NCBI GenBank assembly: GCA_005787665.1
Contig: SYAB01000039.1
Location: 1 to 13,619 of the forward strand
Length of the DNA stretch: 13,619 bases
Source of the DNA: Actinomycetota bacterium
GTDB lineage: Bacteria > Actinomycetota > Actinomycetes > Mycobacteriales > Mycobacteriaceae
Direction of reading: 5' to 3'
Every line of letters starts with the position of its first letter. The first letter of the stretch is position 1. A program made the position numbers and the translations under genes. Shown one piece after another: positions 6,258-13,519 of the stretch. The notes beneath the pieces are model-generated. The model was not told the origin of the DNA and did not search any database. It saw only the letters and a list, made by a program, of their open reading frames with translations.

Positions 6258-7547
6258 GTGAGCGCGCCCTTCGATCTGGAACCCCGAGCGGGAACCCCCG
6301 GCGGTTGGCGCGTGCTCGCACCCCTGCGGTTCCGTGAGTTCCGGCTGCTGATCGCCGCGGTCTCGGTCTTCATCTTCGCCGAGGGCATGTGGACCGTGGT
6401 GATGGCGTTGCAGGTCATCGCGCTGGTCGACGACCCGACCGCATTGTCGTTGGTCGCGACGTGCCTGGCCGGGGGCATGCTGGCCTGCATCCTGATCGGC
6501 GGCATCGTGGCCGACCGGGTGTCCCAGCGCGCCATCATCGTCACCGTCGAGGCGGTCAACCTCGCCGCCGTCGCTGCGGTCGCCGCCCTGGGCGCGTTCG
6601 GGACATTGCGGCTCTGGCATATGGCCGTGGCCTCGGCGGTACTCGGCGCGGGTGCGGGATTCTTCTTCCCCGCCTACAGCGCCTACCTGCCGCGGATCGT
6701 GGCCCCGCAACATCTGTTGGCGGCCAACGGGATCGAAGGGATGATCCGTCCCACCCTGGGGCAGGCGATGGGGCCCGCCTTCGCCGGGGTCCTGGTCGGC
6801 GCCACCGCCCCGGCGCTGGGCAGCGCGGCGGTGGCGGTGCTGTTCGCGCTCGGCCTGGTGCTGCTGGTGGCGATGCGACCGGAGAAAGCCGAACGCGTCG
6901 CCACCGACCCCGATCGCGACAGGCCCCATCCGCTGGCGGATCTGCGTGACGGGTTGCTGTTCGTGGTGGGCAACCGGTGGCTGTTGTGGACGCTGCTGTT
7001 CGCCAGCATGTGGGTACTGCTGGCGATGGGTCCGATGGACGTGTTGCTGCCGTTCATCGCCCGGGAACGCTTCGTCCACGGCGGGCAGATCTACGGTTTC
7101 GCGATCGCCGCCTACGGTCTGGGTGGCGCGTTGGGTGCGTTGGCGGTATCGACGCGACCGCTGCCGCGTCGCTACCTGACCATGATGATGCTGCTGTGGG
7201 GGATCGGCTCGCTGCCCCTGGCGGTCGTCGGCGTGACGTGGTCGTTCCCGGTGATGGCGATCGCGCTGTTCGTCGTGGGTCTGGCCAGCGGTGCCGGCAT
7301 GGTCATCTGGGGCACGCTGCTGCAGCGCCGGGTGCCGGCGCACATGCTCGGCCGGGTGTCCAGCCTGGACTTCTTCGTCTCGCTGTCATTCATGCCGCTC
7401 TCGATGGCGGTTGCCGGTCCGCTGTCGAAAGTCGTTGCGGTGGAGGCTATTTTCGCGGCGGCGGGATTGCTGCCCATCGTCTTGGCCGTCGTCGCGCTTG
7501 CCGCGGCCCGGATGCCCCGCGACGAGATCGCCCACCCGCTGGACTGA
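6258..7547 (+). CDS. MFS transporter, probable drug/metabolite efflux type
   Basis: The 429-residue product has the hydrophobicity of a 12-helix Major Facilitator Superfamily protein in two six-helix halves. The loop after helix 2 reads G-G-I-V-A-D-R-V-S-Q-R at 81-91, a form of the family's motif A. A Gly/Phe-rich helix follows with G-A-G-A-G-F-F-F-P-A-Y at 130-140. This layout, with a Pro-Ala-Tyr segment and the following L-L-A-A-N-G, is typical of the enterobactin-exporter/macrolide-efflux-like MFS_3 branch, so export is more likely than uptake. A cytoplasmic charged loop (about 207-225) separates the halves. The GTG at 6258 is chosen because the cytoplasmic N-terminus precedes helix 1 by about 27 residues. 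No Shine-Dalgarno sequence is seen. Upstream in-frame sequence overlaps the divergent EEP gene. The transported compound is unknown. Confidence 0.9.
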   Translation: MSAPFDLEPRAGTPGGWRVLAPLRFREFRLLIAAVSVFIFAEGMWTVVMALQVIALVDDPTALSLVATCLAGGMLACILIGGIVADRVSQRAIIVTVEAVNLAAVAAVAALGAFGTLRLWHMAVASAVLGAGAGFFFPAYSAYLPRIVAPQHLLAANGIEGMIRPTLGQAMGPAFAGVLVGATAPALGSAAVAVLFALGLVLLVAMRPEKAERVATDPDRDRPHPLADLRDGLLFVVGNRWLLWTLLFASMWVLLAMGPMDVLLPFIARERFVHGGQIYGFAIAAYGLGGALGALAVSTRPLPRRYLTMMMLLWGIGSLPLAVVGVTWSFPVMAIALFVVGLASGAGMVIWGTLLQRRVPAHMLGRVSSLDFFVSLSFMPLSMAVAGPLSKVVAVEAIFAAAGLLPIVLAVVALAAARMPRDEIAHPLD

Positions 7548-7564
7548 CGGCGGGGTGGCCGCCG
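7548..7564 (+). terminator. Possible hairpin terminator without U-tract after the MFS gene
   Basis: CGGCGG-GGTGG-CCGCCG begins at the base after the MFS stop codon: a perfect 6-bp GC stem with a five-base loop. No T-run follows, so it would be of the U-less type proposed for mycobacteria. The position is suggestive, but a stem of this size can arise by chance at this GC content. Confidence 0.35.
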
Positions 7565-7578
7565 GCATCACAGCTGAT

Positions 7579-7584
7579 TAGCAT
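7579..7584 (+). promoter_or_regulatory. Candidate -10 box (TAGCAT) upstream of the amidohydrolase-decarboxylase operon
   Basis: TAGCAT matches TANNNT in an AT-richer patch of the 102-bp gap and would give a leader of about 60 bases before the ATG at 7650. No convincing -35 was seen. Confidence 0.22.
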
Positions 7585-7637
7585 GCGAACACGGACGGAC
7601 CGGCGTCTGCAATGTCATCGCCCACGTCGGGCAGGTC

Positions 7638-7644
7638 GGAAAGG
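7638..7644 (+). promoter_or_regulatory. Ribosome-binding site GGAAAGG deciding the 7650 start
   Basis: GGAAAGG ends five bases before the ATG at 7650, the ideal distance. A GTG at 7644 overlaps this site and is therefore less likely to be the start. Confidence 0.65.
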
Positions 7645-7649
7645 TGCAG

Positions 7650-9317
7650 ATGGCCAACGTGATTGAACCTGCGGAGTCCACGGGGGAGCCCTCGGCGGTC
7701 GTGTACTACAACGGCACCATCCTCACCATGGCCGGCGATACGCCTGCCTACGTCGAGGCCGTTGCCGTCCGGGACGGCCGGATCGCCTATGCCGGAACCC
7801 GGGCGGGTGCCGTGTCGGCGGCGGGGCACGCCAGGCAGGTCGATCTGCAGGGCCGGACGATGCTGCCGGGCTTCATCGACACCTGGGGACACTTCACGCT
7901 GTTCGCCCAGCAGACACTCGGCGTGAACCTCGCCTACTTCAGCGAGAAGCCCCCACGGAACAAGGCCGACATCATCGATGCGCTCACCCAGGCGGTGCCG
8001 TTCAACGGCTGGATCATCGGCTACGGCTACTACGCAGCCCTGCTGGCCGACGGCCCGCTGACGCTGGCGGACCTCGACGCGGCCTTTCCCGACACCCCGG
8101 TGCTGATCAGCACCCTGTCCACCCTCACCGGACAGGTGAACAGCGCCGGCATCGCCACGCTGGGCCTCACCCCCCAGACACCGGCCGGGCAGCCCGGAGA
8201 GATCGTCAAGGATCCGCACACCGGCCGGCTCACCGGGGATCTGCTGTTCACACCCTTCCTTTCGGCGCGAGCCGCAGCGGTGGGCAGCTATTCCCAGGCG
8301 CAGGCACTGACCACGTTCCGGGCGGCCGAAGCCCTGCTGGCCGAGCAGGGATATACGACGGTCCAGAGCTACCAGCTGGTGCCGGAAGAGATCGCGAATC
8401 TGCGGGCCGCCTTCGACGAGGGGGTGCTGTCGGTGGATGTCATGGGGATGCCGTCGGTGTCCGACGCGGCGTCGGCAAAGATCGTCCAAGACGCCGACTG
8501 GACGTGGGATTCCTACAGCCACGGTGATCGCGGCCTGAAGATCCCCGGATTCCAGGTCGCCACCGATGCCGCCCCGCAGCTGCGGCTGGCGGCATTCACC
8601 ACGCCCTATGCCGACACCACCGGATTTCCCGACGGGTGGAAGGGGATGCTGGTCCCGCAGGAGATGGTGGAGAAGTGGATCGGCTACGCCTACGCCAACG
8701 ACATTCAGCTCTTCGCCTACAGCAACGGGGACGCCGGTATCGACCTGAGCCTGGCCGCCATCGAGAAGGCGATCGCCACGACGGGCAAGACCGGTGACCG
8801 CCGCACGATCATCGCGCATTCCTATTTCGTGCGGCCCGACCAGCTGACGGCGTACAAGCGATTCGACATCGGATCCTCGATGATGCCGCCGCACATGATG
8901 CTCTACGGCGATGTGCAGATGACACTGCTCGGACCGCAGCGCGCCACCATGGAGTCCCCGCTGGCATCAGCGCTCGGGGCGGGCCTCAACGCCACACTGC
9001 ACTGTGACTGCCCCTCCGCCTCCCCGAACGTCATGGAGGCCATCGGGACTGCAGTCACCCGCGCCACGGTGTCCGGTGCGATCCTCGGACCGCAGGAACG
9101 GGTGAGTCCCTACACCGCTCTGCTGGGCTTTACCCGCAACGCCGCCTACTACTACCGGGAAGAGGGCACCAAGGGCACGATCACCGTCGGGAAGATCGCG
9201 GATCTGGTGATCCTCGAGGAAAATCCGCTCACCGTCGCTCCCGAGAAGATCAAGGACATCAAGGTGATGGAAACGATCAAACGGGGAGAGGTCATTCACG
9301 CGCGCGTACCCCGGTAG
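7650..9317 (+). CDS. YtcJ/NfdA-like amidohydrolase family protein with altered metal site
   Basis: The 555-residue protein has the amidohydrolase-3 layout: an N-terminal beta-sandwich strand (Y-Y-N-G-T-I-L-T-M at 19-27), the TIM-barrel opening M-L-P-G-F-I-D at 71-77, and a C-terminal sandwich with G-T-I-T-V-G-K-I-A-D-L-V-I-L at 509-522. Relatives remove acyl or formyl groups from amides or hydrolyse cyclic amides using metal ions. Here the usual D-x-H-x-H reads Asp77-Thr-Trp79-Gly-His81, so the first His is Trp. The usual H-A-N-G-D reads Tyr357-Ser-Asn-Gly-Asp361, so another His is Tyr. Lys297, His390 and Asp453 still look present. There is no signal peptide. The ATG is set by GGAAAGG. It is followed after 50 bp by a decarboxylase gene, probably in one operon. 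Substrate unknown; a non-hydrolytic or mononuclear activity is possible. Confidence 0.88.
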   Translation: MANVIEPAESTGEPSAVVYYNGTILTMAGDTPAYVEAVAVRDGRIAYAGTRAGAVSAAGHARQVDLQGRTMLPGFIDTWGHFTLFAQQTLGVNLAYFSEKPPRNKADIIDALTQAVPFNGWIIGYGYYAALLADGPLTLADLDAAFPDTPVLISTLSTLTGQVNSAGIATLGLTPQTPAGQPGEIVKDPHTGRLTGDLLFTPFLSARAAAVGSYSQAQALTTFRAAEALLAEQGYTTVQSYQLVPEEIANLRAAFDEGVLSVDVMGMPSVSDAASAKIVQDADWTWDSYSHGDRGLKIPGFQVATDAAPQLRLAAFTTPYADTTGFPDGWKGMLVPQEMVEKWIGYAYANDIQLFAYSNGDAGIDLSLAAIEKAIATTGKTGDRRTIIAHSYFVRPDQLTAYKRFDIGSSMMPPHMMLYGDVQMTLLGPQRATMESPLASALGAGLNATLHCDCPSASPNVMEAIGTAVTRATVSGAILGPQERVSPYTALLGFTRNAAYYYREEGTKGTITVGKIADLVILEENPLTVAPEKIKDIKVMETIKRGEVIHARVPR

Positions 9318-9353
9318 CCTCGGGAGAGGCCGGACGCCCGGCTGTTCGGGCCG

Positions 9354-9360
9354 AAGGGAG
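9354..9360 (+). promoter_or_regulatory. Ribosome-binding site AAGGGAG supporting a TTG start
   Basis: AAGGGAG ends seven bases before the TTG at 9368. The strong site makes this rare start codon credible and fixes the N-terminus of the decarboxylase. Confidence 0.65.
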
Positions 9361-9367
9361 ACCGCAG

Positions 9368-10765
9368 TTGATCAGCGATCCGTATCTGGATCTGCATGTG
9401 GTCCGCGAGACCCGCCCCGCCGACCGTATGCACCAGCACGACCCCCACCTTGCGGGACTGGTGTTCGAATACGTCCGCACTCGGCTGACCTTTACCGATA
9501 CCCCGTTGGACCATCCGAAACCCCCCGAACCGATCATGGCGGCCCTCGAGGACTTCATCGACGAGTACGGCCGCGACCCCCGCGAGGTGCTCGACGCCTA
9601 TGTGCAGCACATCGCCGCCAACGTGTTGTCCACCGACAGCCCGCGGTTCTTCGGGTTCATCCCCGCCGCGCCGACCAAGGCCGCGCTGCTGTTCGACACC
9701 GTGGTGTCGATCGCCTCCCTGCAGGGCTGTTCCTGGCTGGAGGCCTCCGGAGCGATCGTCGCCGAGAACCAGGTGCTGCGCTGGATCGCTGATCTCGCCG
9801 GCATGCCGGAGACCGCGGCGGGCACGTTCGTCTCCGGCGGCTCGGCGGCCAATCTGTCGGCCATGGCCGTCGCCCGCGAGATCGGGCGGCAGCGCTTCGG
9901 GGTCCGCGAGGTGCGCATCGCCTGCAGTGACGAGGTGCACTCCTCGGTGGCCAATGCCTGTCGCATCCTCGATGTGGAGCCGTTCGTCGTCGACACCGAG
10001 GATCACCGATTCACCGGTGCCGCACTTCAATCCGCGCTCGACGGGTACGACGGGCCGCCGGTCGTCGCGGTGGTCGCCACCGCGGGTACCACGAACGCGG
10101 GGATCGTGGACGATCTCGCGGGCATCTCGGAAGTCTGCCGGGCACGCAACCTGTGGCTGCACGTCGACGGCGCCTATGGCGGGGCGGCGCTGCTGTCGGA
10201 TCAGCGGTGGCGGTTCGACGGAATTGAGCACGCCGACTCGTTCATCACCGATCCGCACAAGTGGTGGTTCGCGCCGTTCGACTGCGCCGCGGTGCTCTAC
10301 CGCGACCCCGACCAGGCGGCATCAGTGCACACCCAGCATGCGTCCTACCTCGATCCGCTGCACCAGTCCGATCACCCGGAGTTCTGGAATCCCACCGATC
10401 TGGCCCACCACCTCAGCCGCCGGGCGCGTGGGCTGCCGCTGTGGTTCTCCCTCGCGGTGTACGGGACCACGGCCTACCGGATCGCCGTCCAGCATGTCCT
10501 CGACCTCGCGCAGGAGGTGGCCGAGCTGATCGACGCGGCCCCCCACGTGGAGTTGGTGCGCGCGCCGGGACTGTCGATCGTGCTGTGGCGCCGGCCGGGC
10601 TGGACCAAGGACGACTACCTCGATCTTCAGAACCGGCTTCTGGCCGAGCAGCTGGCGTTCGCCACTCCGACGGTGTGGGAGGGCGAGGTCATCGGGCGGT
10701 TCGCGTTGCTGCACCCGTCGACCACGATCGAGATGGTGCAGGCCGTTCTCGACGCCGCGCGCTGA
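9368..10765 (+). CDS. Pyridoxal-phosphate-dependent group II decarboxylase family protein
   Basis: The 465-residue product matches aspartate-aminotransferase-fold decarboxylases of the aromatic-L-amino-acid/glutamate/DOPA decarboxylase group. Visible motifs are W-L-E-A-S-G-A at 123-129, S-G-G-S-A-A-N-L at 156-163 (phosphate and ring contacts), His191 in D-E-V-H-S-S (stacks on the cofactor ring), A-T-A-G-T-T at 237-242, H-V-D-G-A-Y-G-G with Asp267 (pyridine-nitrogen contact), and T-D-P-H-K-W-W with Lys298 forming the Schiff base. The enzyme would convert an amino acid to its amine and CO2 in the cytoplasm; the amino acid cannot be named from motifs. A strong AAGGGAG supports the TTG start. It lies 50 bp after the amidohydrolase gene with no terminator, suggesting an operon in which an amide is first hydrolysed and the freed amino acid decarboxylated. 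It is tail-to-tail with the MHS transporter. Confidence 0.93.
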   Translation: MISDPYLDLHVVRETRPADRMHQHDPHLAGLVFEYVRTRLTFTDTPLDHPKPPEPIMAALEDFIDEYGRDPREVLDAYVQHIAANVLSTDSPRFFGFIPAAPTKAALLFDTVVSIASLQGCSWLEASGAIVAENQVLRWIADLAGMPETAAGTFVSGGSAANLSAMAVAREIGRQRFGVREVRIACSDEVHSSVANACRILDVEPFVVDTEDHRFTGAALQSALDGYDGPPVVAVVATAGTTNAGIVDDLAGISEVCRARNLWLHVDGAYGGAALLSDQRWRFDGIEHADSFITDPHKWWFAPFDCAAVLYRDPDQAASVHTQHASYLDPLHQSDHPEFWNPTDLAHHLSRRARGLPLWFSLAVYGTTAYRIAVQHVLDLAQEVAELIDAAPHVELVRAPGLSIVLWRRPGWTKDDYLDLQNRLLAEQLAFATPTVWEGEVIGRFALLHPSTTIEMVQAVLDAAR

Positions 10766-10789
10766 GCAGCAACGCGTCAATTCACCTGA

Positions 10790-12073
10790 CTAGACGGCCG
10801 CGGTGTTGCGGGGGCCGAGGCGCAGCGCGGCGATCGCGCTGACGGTTGCCATCGTCCCCATCATCGCCCCGACTGCCCAGCTGCCGAAGGTGTTCATCAG
10901 GGCGGGGGAGATGACGGGAGGGATGGCGCCGCCGAGGATTCCGCCGATGTTGTAGGACACCGCGGTGGCGGTGTAGCGGTAGCGGGCGGGGAAGACGCCC
11001 GGGAGAAAGGCCGGCAGCGGACCCAGCGCGGTGCCGATGAGGCCGTAGGTCGCCATGACGGCCAGGGTGAAGACCAGCGGCCGGCCGAGGTCGACGAGCG
11101 GCAGCAGCGCCAGGGACCACGGGACCGCCAGCGTCAGGCCCACGACGATGAACCGGCGCGGACCGTAGGTGTCGCTGAGGATCGCCGATCCGGCCACACC
11201 CGCGACCGAGCACAGACCGCCGAGCACCCCGGCCAGCAGAACCGTGTTCGCGGAGTAGTGCAGGTGAGCCGTCGCGTAATGGGTGATGTACGTCGTGACC
11301 TGGTAAGCCAGCATGAGGATGCCGGCAACCGCCGCGGCACCCAGCAGCACCTCGCGGGACTGCCGTCGCATCAGGTCGGCGATCGGCAGCCCGGCGCCCT
11401 CGGGCTCGGGGCGGTCCCGGTCCTCGGCGGGGAGGGTCGGCTCGGGAATCCGGGTACGGACGTAGAGCGCGACACCGACCAGGACCACGCTGAGCAGAAA
11501 CGGCAGCCGCCAGCCCCAGGACAGGAACGCGGCGCTCTGATCGCCGATGGTCAGATGCACCACCAGGAACACCAGATTGGCAAGTACCAGCGCGGTGCCC
11601 AGACCCAACTGGGTGAACATGCCGTAGCGGCCCTTCCGTCCCGGGGGCGCCGTTTCGGTGCCCAGCAGCACCGAGCCCGCCCACTCCCCGCCCAGCGCGA
11701 AACCTTGGGCCAGCCGCAGCAGGATCAGCAGCAACGGTGCCAGCAGGCCGATCTCGGCGGTACCGGGGATCAGGCCGACGCCGACGGTGGCCGCCCCCAT
11801 GATGCCCAGCGTCAACACCAGGGTGCGGCTGCGCCCGATCCGGTCCCCGAAATGGCCGAACACCGCCGCTCCCAGCGGCCGCGACAGGAAGGCGGCGGCG
11901 AACGTCCCCAGCGAGGCCACGGTGGCCATCAGCGGACTCAGGTGTGGGAAGAACACCGTCGGGAACACCAGGGCGGCGGCGGTGCCGTAGATGAGGAAGT
12001 CGTAGTGCTCGATTGCCGAGCCGAGGTAACCGGCCAGCGAGATGTGGCGCCGGGAACGATCGGGTCCGGTCAC
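10790..12073 (-). CDS. MFS transporter, metabolite:H+ symporter (MHS/shikimate-proline/betaine-like) family
   Basis: The 427-residue, 12-helix protein carries MHS-family signatures: G-S-A-I-E-H-Y-D-F-L-I-Y-G at 18-30 in helix 1, the loop G-H-F-G-D-R-I-G-R-S-R at 73-83, and R-L-A-Q-G-F-A-L-G-G-E-W at 120-131. The second half repeats a degenerate loop (L-S-D-T-Y-G-P-R-R). Members import organic acids, betaines or shikimate-like compounds with protons, so this is an inner-membrane importer; the substrate is unknown. Two in-frame GTG codons occur, at 12079 and 12073. The second is preferred because TGAGG ends five bases before it. A much longer open frame continues to 12622 but lies antisense to the cyclase gene. 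The 24-bp gap to the convergent decarboxylase gene suggests a possible functional link. It is divergent from the 12146 gene. Confidence 0.9.
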   Translation of the reverse strand: MTGPDRSRRHISLAGYLGSAIEHYDFLIYGTAAALVFPTVFFPHLSPLMATVASLGTFAAAFLSRPLGAAVFGHFGDRIGRSRTLVLTLGIMGAATVGVGLIPGTAEIGLLAPLLLILLRLAQGFALGGEWAGSVLLGTETAPPGRKGRYGMFTQLGLGTALVLANLVFLVVHLTIGDQSAAFLSWGWRLPFLLSVVLVGVALYVRTRIPEPTLPAEDRDRPEPEGAGLPIADLMRRQSREVLLGAAAVAGILMLAYQVTTYITHYATAHLHYSANTVLLAGVLGGLCSVAGVAGSAILSDTYGPRRFIVVGLTLAVPWSLALLPLVDLGRPLVFTLAVMATYGLIGTALGPLPAFLPGVFPARYRYTATAVSYNIGGILGGAIPPVISPALMNTFGSWAVGAMMGTMATVSAIAALRLGPRNTAAV

Positions 12074-12130
12074 GGTCACCTCAGCATGGTGGCCTCTGGT
12101 GATCGCGCTGTCCAACCCGACCCGGCCTCT

Positions 12131-12136
12131 TATTCT
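12131..12136 (+). promoter_or_regulatory. Candidate -10 box (TATTCT) for the cyclase/ATPase gene
   Basis: TATTCT is a good -10 match in a short AT-rich patch of the 72-bp divergent interval, nine bases before the ATG at 12146. No Shine-Dalgarno sequence follows, so the transcript may be leaderless or carry only a few leader bases. Confidence 0.45.
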
Positions 12137-12145
12137 TGACCTATC

Positions 12146-13519
12146 ATGAGCGGACCGGTCTGCGTGGTGTGTGACACCGTCAACGCGGGGGACGCCAGCT
12201 TCTGTGAAGAGTGCGGCAACGTCCTGAACCGGGACTCCCCGGTGTCCGACGGCTCGGTGGGTGGCACCGCGCGGTTCTGCCGGTGCTGCGGCACCGCGCT
12301 GGCCGACCAGCCGCCCCATGGCGGCGCGAGCGCCACCCGCAGGGTCGTCACGGTGCTTTTCGCCGACCTGGCCGGTTCGACGGAGTTCGAGGAACGGGTC
12401 GATGCCGAGACCGCCCGCGAGGTCATCAGCGACTACCACGGTCTTCTGCGTTCGGTCGCCGCCCAGTACCGCGCCGGGATGGTCAAGTACATCGGCGACG
12501 GCTTCATGGCGGTGTGGGGGGTGCCCCGGACCCGTCCCGACGACGCCGACAACGCCGTCGAGGCGGCCGTCGAGCTTCAGCGCCGCTTCGTCGATCTCGC
12601 CCAACAGGTCGCCGCGTCCCATCGCACGACGCTGGCCCTACGCGCGGCGGTGAACACCGGTGAGGTCGTCGTCGGCGCCGGCGACGCCGACCTCGTGGGC
12701 GACGCGCTCAATGTCGCGAGCCGACTGGAGTCGGCGTGCCCGCACGGGCAGGTGGTCGTCGGGGAGGAGACCTGGCGGGCCACCCGGCAGCGGCACCGCT
12801 ATGAGTCACTCGGCCCGCTGGAGGTGCGCGGGCACTCCGCCCCGGTGTCCGCCTACCGGTGGGATGGCCACCGTTCCGAATCATCCGACGCCATCGGCTT
12901 CGTCGGCCGCAGTGCGGAGTTCCAGCGTCTCGACGCCGCGACCGATGAGGCCGTCGTCCACAACGTCGCCCGTCTGGTCACCGTGATCGGCGACCCCGGT
13001 GTGGGAAAGAGTCGACTGGCCGACGAATTCGCCGCCCGCCGGGGCATTCCGGTGATTCGGATTCGCTGCGACACCGAGGATTCGATGGCGCTGGCGCCGG
13101 TGATCGAGATGCTGCGCTCCCGGGATCTCGACGCCGACGTCCCCGCGGGGGTGGTCGAACGCGATCGGATACTCGGTGGACTGCGCGGGCTGATCGACGG
13201 CGTGATCTCCTCGGTCGAGGAAACGTTCTGGGCGTTGCGCCGGTTCATCGAGGTGCGCGCGGCCGGTTCGGTGCTCGCCGTCGTCGTCGATGACATTCAG
13301 TGGGCGGGTCCGCTCTTACTCGACTTCCTCGAACACCTCGCCGAATGGGTGGGCGATGCCCCGGTCATCGTCATTGCGCTGGCACACAGAGAGATTCGCG
13401 ACAAGAGAGCCGACTTCGCCGCCGTGGAAGGCTGGGTCGCCGACATCATCGAACTCAGTGGTCTCGACGCCGAGGCGACCACCGAACTGGTCGGCCGGGT
13501 GCTGGGCGGCAAGCAGTGA
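12146..13519 (+). CDS. Zinc-ribbon / class III nucleotide cyclase / P-loop ATPase regulator, interrupted by an in-frame stop
   Basis: The 457 residues before the stop show three parts. Residues 6-48 hold a zinc ribbon (Cys6, Cys9, Cys20, Cys23) and a second half-site (Cys45, Cys47, Cys48). Residues 66-200 are a class III adenylate/guanylate cyclase domain with metal aspartates Asp74 (L-F-A-D-L-A-G-S-T) and Asp118 (I-G-D-G-F), the ATP-selecting pair Lys114 and Asp182, and catalytic Asn189 and Arg193, so cAMP synthesis looks possible. From 250 an AAA/STAND-type ATPase begins, with Walker A G-D-P-G-V-G-K-S at 282-289 and Walker B V-V-D-D at 380-383. Relatives run past 1,000 residues with helical repeats. 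Here TGA at 13517-13519 stops the frame, yet family-like sequence continues in the same frame. It is therefore a recent nonsense pseudogene, a readthrough or truncated product, or a sequence error. The ATG lacks a ribosome site. Confidence 0.85.
   Translation: MSGPVCVVCDTVNAGDASFCEECGNVLNRDSPVSDGSVGGTARFCRCCGTALADQPPHGGASATRRVVTVLFADLAGSTEFEERVDAETAREVISDYHGLLRSVAAQYRAGMVKYIGDGFMAVWGVPRTRPDDADNAVEAAVELQRRFVDLAQQVAASHRTTLALRAAVNTGEVVVGAGDADLVGDALNVASRLESACPHGQVVVGEETWRATRQRHRYESLGPLEVRGHSAPVSAYRWDGHRSESSDAIGFVGRSAEFQRLDAATDEAVVHNVARLVTVIGDPGVGKSRLADEFAARRGIPVIRIRCDTEDSMALAPVIEMLRSRDLDADVPAGVVERDRILGGLRGLIDGVISSVEETFWALRRFIEVRAAGSVLAVVVDDIQWAGPLLLDFLEHLAEWVGDAPVIVIALAHREIRDKRADFAAVEGWVADIIELSGLDAEATTELVGRVLGGKQ

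Noticed and set aside
6183..7343. Upstream extension of the EEP gene frame (670 codons in all)
   Set aside because: The extension is antisense to the MFS transporter and reads as Gln/His/Arg-rich shadow sequence; the EEP core starts at the ATG at 6164.
11258..12139. 293-codon plus-strand frame opposite the MHS transporter
   Set aside because: Gln/Gly/His-rich antisense translation with no recognisable domain; the opposite strand has clear MHS motifs.
12080..12622. N-terminal extension of the MHS transporter frame
   Set aside because: It runs antisense through the cyclase domain gene; the transporter fold begins right after the GTG at 12073, which has its own ribosome site.
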